A program made the position numbers and the translations under genes. From the NCBI GenBank assembly GCA_035506275.1, contig DATJPT010000002.1:62001-126000 (forward strand): a stretch of 64,000 nucleotides of DNA. The letters run 5' to 3'. This DNA comes from Bacteroidota bacterium (GTDB taxonomy: Bacteria; Bacteroidota; Ignavibacteria; UBA10030; UBA8401). Under the pieces are notes generated by a model. The model searched no databases. It was not told where the DNA came from and worked only from the letters and a program-made list of their open reading frames with translations. Each line of letters opens with the position of its first letter. Position 1 is the first letter of the stretch. Of the stretch, positions 59,405 through 64,000 are shown in pieces.

Positions 59405-62164
59405 ATGAAAATCCTCTCCTCCCTCCTCATCACTCTGTTGATGATTTCTTTTCAAAGCGAATCGGGCTCCGAAAAAGTTGTCATCGCCCGCGACGGAAAA
59501 AAAATGGTCCTTGTTCCTGGGGGTACCTTCCGAATGGGTTCCGCGCGGGGATACAGCGAAGAAGCTCCCGTCCATTCCGTGACAGTGTCAAGTTTCTACA
59601 TGGACCTGCAACTGGTCACGAACCGTGAGTTCAAAGCATACTGCGACTCGACGAAAACAGAATATCCCGAAAACCCCCGCTGGGAAGAAATGCCGGACTA
59701 TTTTCTCGATTACCCGGAATATCCCGTTGTAAACGTCAGCCTCGATCAAGCAAAAGCATACGCTTCGTGGGCCGGAAAGCGAATCCCGACAGAAACAGAA
59801 TGGGAATACGCCGCGTGCGGAGGATTGGACCAGCCGCTCTATCCGTGGGGCAATGCGGTACCCGATGCCTCCAGGGCGAAATTTGCCGACCGCAATTCGA
59901 ATTTTGAATGGCGTAATTTCCGCATCGCTACGCCGTGGAAATATACTGCCCCGGTGGGTTCATTCCCGCCCAACGGGTACGGTTTGTATGACATGGCCGG
60001 CAATGTTTATCAATGGACGACCGATTGGTTTTTCCGTTATGACGATACTGTGCGCGACACGGTACAATTCGAAGACGGCTGGGGAGGAAGCAAAGTTGTT
60101 CGCGGCGGATGTTATTATTCTGATGCCTTCGATCTTCGCGTTTCGCGACGCCGGCTTCAACCTTCGGGCACTCGATTTTTTTCAATCGGTTTCCGCTGCG
60201 TGAAAGACGTTGAAACCGACAGTGCAGCGACAGCGAAAACCTTTCCAGCAGAAAAGAAAAAACAAAACACTGCGCCGGATGCCTGGAAGCAAAAATTGGA
60301 TACTCCTCGGGTACTAACGCCGGCCGGTTTGCGCCTTTGCCTCGGCGAATCCGACGAAATATCACCGGAAGATGCCCGGCGTTTTAAGAATGCGGGCTTC
60401 TCGAGCGTAGAATTCTATCTGACCTGGGAGTCGGTGGAAAAGAAGGGAGAGAATCAATGGGATTTTTCGGCATGGGACAAACAAGTAGAGATTGTGAAAA
60501 AAGCCGGATTACAATGGACCGCATTCATCATCGCCGGTCCGGCGTACTCACTTCCGGACTGGTACAGAAACAGCAAAAACTTTGTCGGAATGCGCTGTCT
60601 TGAACACAATATTGAGAGCAAGGTAAGCACCATTTGGGATACGAGTTTTTACCGTTACGTCGACCGCTTCCTTGCGCGGGTTGCCGAGCAGTATGGAAAT
60701 TCAGGAACACTCGAAGGAGTTCTTCTTGGCATCAGCGGAGATTTCGGCGAAGCAATTTATCCTGTCTGGCACGGAGATTGGCCTCTCAGGATAGCCGGGC
60801 TCTATCATTCACACGCGGGGTATTGGTGCAATGATCAATATGCCAGGGCCGATTTCATTACACACATGCGGAGAAAATTCAACAATGATCTTGCCGCGCT
60901 GAATGGATCATGGGGGACATCGTTTCAGTCTTTCGCGTCAGTAACAATGCCCCCGGTGCATACGGATCCTGTTGAGGGGTTTCGTATCGATGAACTCACC
61001 TACAAGGGAGATGTTACGTTGAAGACACTGCAAGATCGAAAAAGGTGGGTTGACTTCATCGACTGGTATCGGGCGTCAATGACACACCATGCCGATGTGT
61101 GGATGCAGCTGGGCAGGAAATACTTTCCGGAGATTCCGGTGTACCTCTGTACGGGCGGCGATGCGAATTCAAGCCAAGGTTCCAATTTTGCCGACCAATG
61201 TAAGGTGGCGGCTAAGTATCACGGCGGAATACGAATTACCAACGAAGCTACCGATTATGGATTGAACTTCACATTGACCAATTGGGTAACGACGGCCTCG
61301 CATCTCTACGGCAACCAGTTTGGATTCGAACCTGCTGGAGGAATTTTAGACCTTGGCGTGGTCTCCCGAATCTATAACGCGGCAACTGCGGGTGTCGACG
61401 AGTTTATGACCTATGCCGGTAATATCAATGACAGGGAAGACAAGATGGATCTTTTCCTGAAATATGTCTCTCTGATTAAAACAGAGGCTCCCAACAAGGA
61501 AGGAGCTTTACTTTATCCCGACCTTGATCTCGTTATGGGAAATATCGAATTCATGCAAAATTTGGTTCCCTTTGTTTCCATGCTCCGCGACTACTCCGAC
61601 ATCCTTTTTGCCGATGATCGGCTGATCGGGGATAATATATTGCAGCGTGCAAAATGGATGATGGTTTATGATGCGCACTGGTTCAGGAAACAATCGCTGG
61701 AAAAAGTTTTGTCATGGGTCGAGAACGGCGGCTTGTTGATCGCCAGCAATACGGATTCCCTGTGTTCGCTTGAGGATGGTGAGAATTATTTTCCCCGCTT
61801 GTTCAACCCCAACAGCGGAGAAAAGAAGGTCGGAAACGGAGCCACATTATATATTCGGCACAAACTCACCAGAGTCACAAAAGTCGCCCCCGTCCGTGAA
61901 ATAAAACCGGGAGAAGAACCACAGGAAGGGTCGTGTGAACAATATCAAATCCTTCTTTTCGATCCGATGACGAGATTCCTTAACGATCACGGTATAGCTA
62001 TCCCCGACGGAAAAATAGACCGCGTGTTCACCGCCATCGTCGGCCCGAAGATGTTCATCCTCAATCACACAAGAGAAAGGGTCGTTCGCAACATCACTGT
62101 GTCAAGAAAAAATATCCGGCAGGTTTCTCTGGACGGAAATTCCATAACAGAAATAGACAAGTGA
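59405..62164 (+). CDS. SUMF1-like domain fused to a GH14/GH42-like barrel, exported
   Basis: 919 residues from ATG 59405 (AAAGG 7 bases upstream); signal peptide MKILSSLLITLLMISFQS. Residues about 25-275 are a SUMF1/FGE-sulfatase domain: VLVPGGTFRMGSARG, NREFKAYCD, YPVVNVSLDQAKAYASWAGKRIPTE, YDMAGNVYQWTTDWF, GFRCVKD. The Cys pair of true formylglycine-generating enzymes is missing (RGGCYYSDAFDLRVSRR), so it is probably a binding or other-chemistry domain. From about 300 a GH-A-like barrel follows: RRFKNAGFSSVEFYLTWESV, WTAFIIAGPAYSLPDWYRN, GISGDFGEAIYP and RITNEATDYG; the two Glu may be acid and nucleophile, as in beta-amylase or GH42 beta-galactosidase. A C-terminal domain with LSWVENGGLLIASNTD is glutamine-amidotransferase-like. 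Function unknown; precedes the FucP-like gene. Confidence 0.8.
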   Translation: MKILSSLLITLLMISFQSESGSEKVVIARDGKKMVLVPGGTFRMGSARGYSEEAPVHSVTVSSFYMDLQLVTNREFKAYCDSTKTEYPENPRWEEMPDYFLDYPEYPVVNVSLDQAKAYASWAGKRIPTETEWEYAACGGLDQPLYPWGNAVPDASRAKFADRNSNFEWRNFRIATPWKYTAPVGSFPPNGYGLYDMAGNVYQWTTDWFFRYDDTVRDTVQFEDGWGGSKVVRGGCYYSDAFDLRVSRRRLQPSGTRFFSIGFRCVKDVETDSAATAKTFPAEKKKQNTAPDAWKQKLDTPRVLTPAGLRLCLGESDEISPEDARRFKNAGFSSVEFYLTWESVEKKGENQWDFSAWDKQVEIVKKAGLQWTAFIIAGPAYSLPDWYRNSKNFVGMRCLEHNIESKVSTIWDTSFYRYVDRFLARVAEQYGNSGTLEGVLLGISGDFGEAIYPVWHGDWPLRIAGLYHSHAGYWCNDQYARADFITHMRRKFNNDLAALNGSWGTSFQSFASVTMPPVHTDPVEGFRIDELTYKGDVTLKTLQDRKRWVDFIDWYRASMTHHADVWMQLGRKYFPEIPVYLCTGGDANSSQGSNFADQCKVAAKYHGGIRITNEATDYGLNFTLTNWVTTASHLYGNQFGFEPAGGILDLGVVSRIYNAATAGVDEFMTYAGNINDREDKMDLFLKYVSLIKTEAPNKEGALLYPDLDLVMGNIEFMQNLVPFVSMLRDYSDILFADDRLIGDNILQRAKWMMVYDAHWFRKQSLEKVLSWVENGGLLIASNTDSLCSLEDGENYFPRLFNPNSGEKKVGNGATLYIRHKLTRVTKVAPVREIKPGEEPQEGSCEQYQILLFDPMTRFLNDHGIAIPDGKIDRVFTAIVGPKMFILNHTRERVVRNITVSRKNIRQVSLDGNSITEIDK

Positions 62165-62189
62165 ATCGGAACAGACAATTCCTCACCCA

Positions 62190-62356
62190 TGTTGCGCAAC
62201 ACATCATCAGCATGGCCACGCCGAAGGATGCTTTTGGCAGAAGGCCCAAAGTCACGAACCAATACGACTGTTTTTTATCAATGGATATTACAGAATGAAG
62301 CTTTCTTCAAAGAGTCTTAGTGCCTTTATTGCAAGCCCTTCAAACATTGCGCAACA
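62190..62356. promoter_or_regulatory. Two TTGCGCAA operator-like sites before the FucP-like gene
   Basis: TGTTGCGCAACA (62190-62201) is a perfect 12-base palindrome; CATTGCGCAACA (62345-62356) is the same core 34 bases before the ATG. Spacing and symmetry suit a LacI/GntR-type sugar regulator. No such regulator gene is in the window. Confidence 0.45.
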
Positions 62357-62389
62357 TCAGATACCAAATTTCTCAAAAGGAACGATTTT

Positions 62390-63811
62390 ATGACAGCTAC
62401 CGGCAGATCAATCGACCAGACTTCGGACACTTCGCAGAAATCGGAACATGGAATGTACCGCGGTCCGTTTGCTATCATGACCACATTGTTTTTCATGTGG
62501 GGTTTCATGACGGCATGGAACGACATTCTCATTCCGCGATTCAAAGAAGCATTCACGTTGAATTATTTCAGGGCGATGCTTGTTCAATTTGCTTTTTTCG
62601 GCGCGTATTTTGTCGGATCACTGCTCTATTTTACAACCTCTGTCGTGGCTGGAGATCCGATCGCGAAAATCGGATACAAAAACGGTATCGTTATCAGCCT
62701 GCTGATTTCGGCTTTTGGAAGTGCGATCTTCTGGCCTGCCGCTACGATCCCTTCTTACCCTTTATTTCTTGTCGCGCTGTTCGTCGTGGGCCTCGGTTTT
62801 GCCATGCTGCAAATTGCAGCTAATCCCTACGTAACCATCCTTGGTCCCGAGCGTACTGCTTCAAGCCGGTTGAATCTCGCTCAAGGGTTTAATTCGGTCG
62901 GTACAACCATCGGTCCGTTGATCGGCGGTTATTTGATCTTTCAATACTTCAATCACGCCGGCGTGCAGGGAGCCGATTCTGTGAAAGTTCCATATCTTGC
63001 GTTTAGTATTGCATTCTTGATTTTGGCCGCTGTTTTTTTCTTTGTCCACTTGCCTCACATAGGAGAAGGGAAAATCGATCGGGGTGCGGGCGCACTGAAG
63101 TTTCCTCATGTGGTGCTTGGGATTGTCGCAATATTCATGTACGTGGGGGGCGAAGTTTCTGTCGGCAGTTCTATCATAAATTTTCTCGGACAACCGAACA
63201 TCGCCGGTTTGACCGCTGTCGAGGCCAGCAAATATGTATCGTTGTTCTGGGGGGGAATGCTGATCGGAAGATTCATGGGTGCCGTTGAATTGAGCGATAT
63301 GAAGGCGAGGAGCAAGAAAATCCTTTTGCTCGGCATACCGGCGGGCGCTTTCGTTATTCTTGGCCTTCTTAGCGGATGGAGCATCGTCAGATACTATCTT
63401 CCGCTTCTTATCCTCTGCTGGCTCTTGTTTCAATTCGGCAAAGCGATGGCAGGACGCACGCTAGCGATCTTCTCGACAACTATTGTTCTGCTCCTTCTGT
63501 CCGCAATTGCCTTTGGTGGAAAGGCAGCGATGTGGTGTGTTGTGGGTGTAGGATTGTTCTCATCAATCGGATGGTCGAATACATTCTCTCTTGCACTGGA
63601 GGGTACCGGGATGTTAAAAAGCCAGGTCTCGTCCTTGCTGGTGATGGCGATTTTAGGGGGCGCGCTCCTTCCGCCCCTTCAGGGTCACATTGCGGACTTA
63701 GGCGGGCTCCAAATTTCATATATCGTGCCGTTGATCGCTTATTCGTACGTCGCCTTCTACGGATTGATCGGCTACCGAGCCGGACGGAATCGTCACCCTT
63801 CGGCAGCATAA
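62390..63811 (+). CDS. FucP-type sugar:H+ symporter (major facilitator)
   Basis: 473 residues with 12 membrane helices. AAGGA lies 8 bases before the ATG. The N-terminal helix has ALFFMWGFMTAWNDILIPRFK (TTLFFMWGFMTAWNDILIP here), typical of the FucP/GluP family: then FFGAYFVGSLLYF, LGFAMLQIAANPYVTILGP and LAQGFNSVGTTIGPLIGG. The family moves L-fucose, glucose, galactose or N-acetylglucosamine with protons. The residue pattern does not fix the sugar. A link to L-fucose would match the PduS/PduT pair, because fucose breakdown gives 1,2-propanediol, but this is inference. It lies 225 bases behind the SUMF1-GH gene. Confidence 0.9.
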   Translation: MTATGRSIDQTSDTSQKSEHGMYRGPFAIMTTLFFMWGFMTAWNDILIPRFKEAFTLNYFRAMLVQFAFFGAYFVGSLLYFTTSVVAGDPIAKIGYKNGIVISLLISAFGSAIFWPAATIPSYPLFLVALFVVGLGFAMLQIAANPYVTILGPERTASSRLNLAQGFNSVGTTIGPLIGGYLIFQYFNHAGVQGADSVKVPYLAFSIAFLILAAVFFFVHLPHIGEGKIDRGAGALKFPHVVLGIVAIFMYVGGEVSVGSSIINFLGQPNIAGLTAVEASKYVSLFWGGMLIGRFMGAVELSDMKARSKKILLLGIPAGAFVILGLLSGWSIVRYYLPLLILCWLLFQFGKAMAGRTLAIFSTTIVLLLLSAIAFGGKAAMWCVVGVGLFSSIGWSNTFSLALEGTGMLKSQVSSLLVMAILGGALLPPLQGHIADLGGLQISYIVPLIAYSYVAFYGLIGYRAGRNRHPSAA

Positions 63812-63882
63812 TATGGTCGAATGGCATGGAACATCTCGTGCATGATATTACCAAATTAAGAGATAGACAACATTTATAGCGG

Positions 63883-63899
63883 AGACGCGCAACGCGTCT
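63883..63899. repeat. AGACGCG-CAA-CGCGTCT hairpin
   Basis: Perfect 7-base arms, loop CAA. It resembles the widespread GGAGACGCG-type dispersed palindrome and stands between the FucP-like gene and the next start. Confidence 0.55.
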
Positions 63900-63928
63900 T
63901 TCCGAATGCCCGACGAACAAAGTAATTG

Positions 63929-64000
63929 ATGGAAGAAATATTCCTGATGATGCAGGGCGAAAGAAAGAAAACATTTTTGGGGTTTGGACTCGGCGCTGTG
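63929..64000 (+). CDS. Start of an unidentified gene (cut by window end)
   Basis: Only 24 codons are visible: MEEIFLMMQGERKKTFLGFG, then LGAV. The segment FLGFGLGAV resembles a nucleotide-binding glycine-rich loop of a Rossmann fold, as in sugar or polyol dehydrogenases. The start is uncertain (three ATGs at 63929, 63947 and 63950; no good ribosome site). Confidence 0.35.
   Translation, partial: MEEIFLMMQGERKKTFLGFGLGAV

Noticed and set aside
59080-59433. 117-codon minus-strand frame as the missing N-terminus of the recombinase
   Set aside because: It has none of the serine recombinase catalytic motifs and the frames shift; left as unassigned remains.
59405-60230. True formylglycine-generating enzyme
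   Set aside because: The catalytic Cys pair is absent from the SUMF1-like domain and no sulfatase gene is nearby.

Overview
The window looks like the chromosome of a Gram-negative bacterium of the Bacteroidota/FCB group, most likely near Ignavibacteria or a related lineage. Four things point there: a secreted protein ending in a type IX secretion C-terminal sorting domain (QNFPNPFNPSTEI ... GVYFYRL), a TonB-dependent receptor with a carboxypeptidase-like N-terminal domain, several exported glycoside hydrolases, and a Pdu-type microcompartment gene pair. Where promoters can be read they look sigma-70-like (TTGACA/TTGATT, 16-17 bp, TATATT/TACATT). The lineage is inferred from protein style; there is no rRNA in the window.

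Layout. 0-9.5 kb: a partial GH172-like protein, a GH31 glycosidase with an inserted jelly-roll, a YciI-like protein, a T9SS cargo protein and a large hybrid sensor kinase. 9.7-16.7 kb: a CzcCBA-type heavy-metal efflux operon with a DUF190 protein behind it and two small unknown proteins in front. 16.7-21.8 kb: a metal-uptake operon (DtxR/MntR regulator, NRAMP transporter, UspA, TonB receptor) with a readable promoter and operator. 22-28.7 kb: an alpha/beta hydrolase, an ABC/POT/LolA-like operon, and an isolated pduT-pduS pair. 28.8-34 kb: a GT39-like transferase, a lipoprotein, a tiny zinc ribbon and a GH3 beta-glucosidase. 34-36.6 kb: an AT-richer accessory patch with a Panacea-type toxin-antitoxin candidate. 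36.6-50.2 kb: a duplicated-domain exported protein, an M28 peptidase, a packed FKBP/ATL/DinB operon, an acyltransferase-like membrane protein, a phosphoesterase, a MgtC/DUF4010 protein, CsgG-like, oligopeptidase B and an RsbU-like phosphatase. 50.4-56.4 kb: mutS, a second DinB protein and clpC.

56.4-59.4 kb is the most unusual stretch. A strong promoter is followed by three tandem 120-122 bp tRNA-like units, a normal tRNA-Asn(GUU) and a rho-independent terminator. Behind the tRNA lies a frameshifted large serine recombinase remnant cut by an IS3-family element whose transposase has an in-frame amber codon. 59.4-64 kb: a SUMF1-like domain fused to a GH14/GH42-like barrel, a FucP-type sugar permease, and the start of another gene.

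Functional themes: polysaccharide use (GH172, GH31, GH3, the GH14-like fusion, the FucP-like permease; fucose or rhamnose breakdown would fit the PduS/PduT pair), control of transition metals (efflux and uptake operons side by side), and genome maintenance (mutS, ATL, DinB, clpC). Intergenic DNA is rich in dispersed inverted repeats of at least three sequence families.
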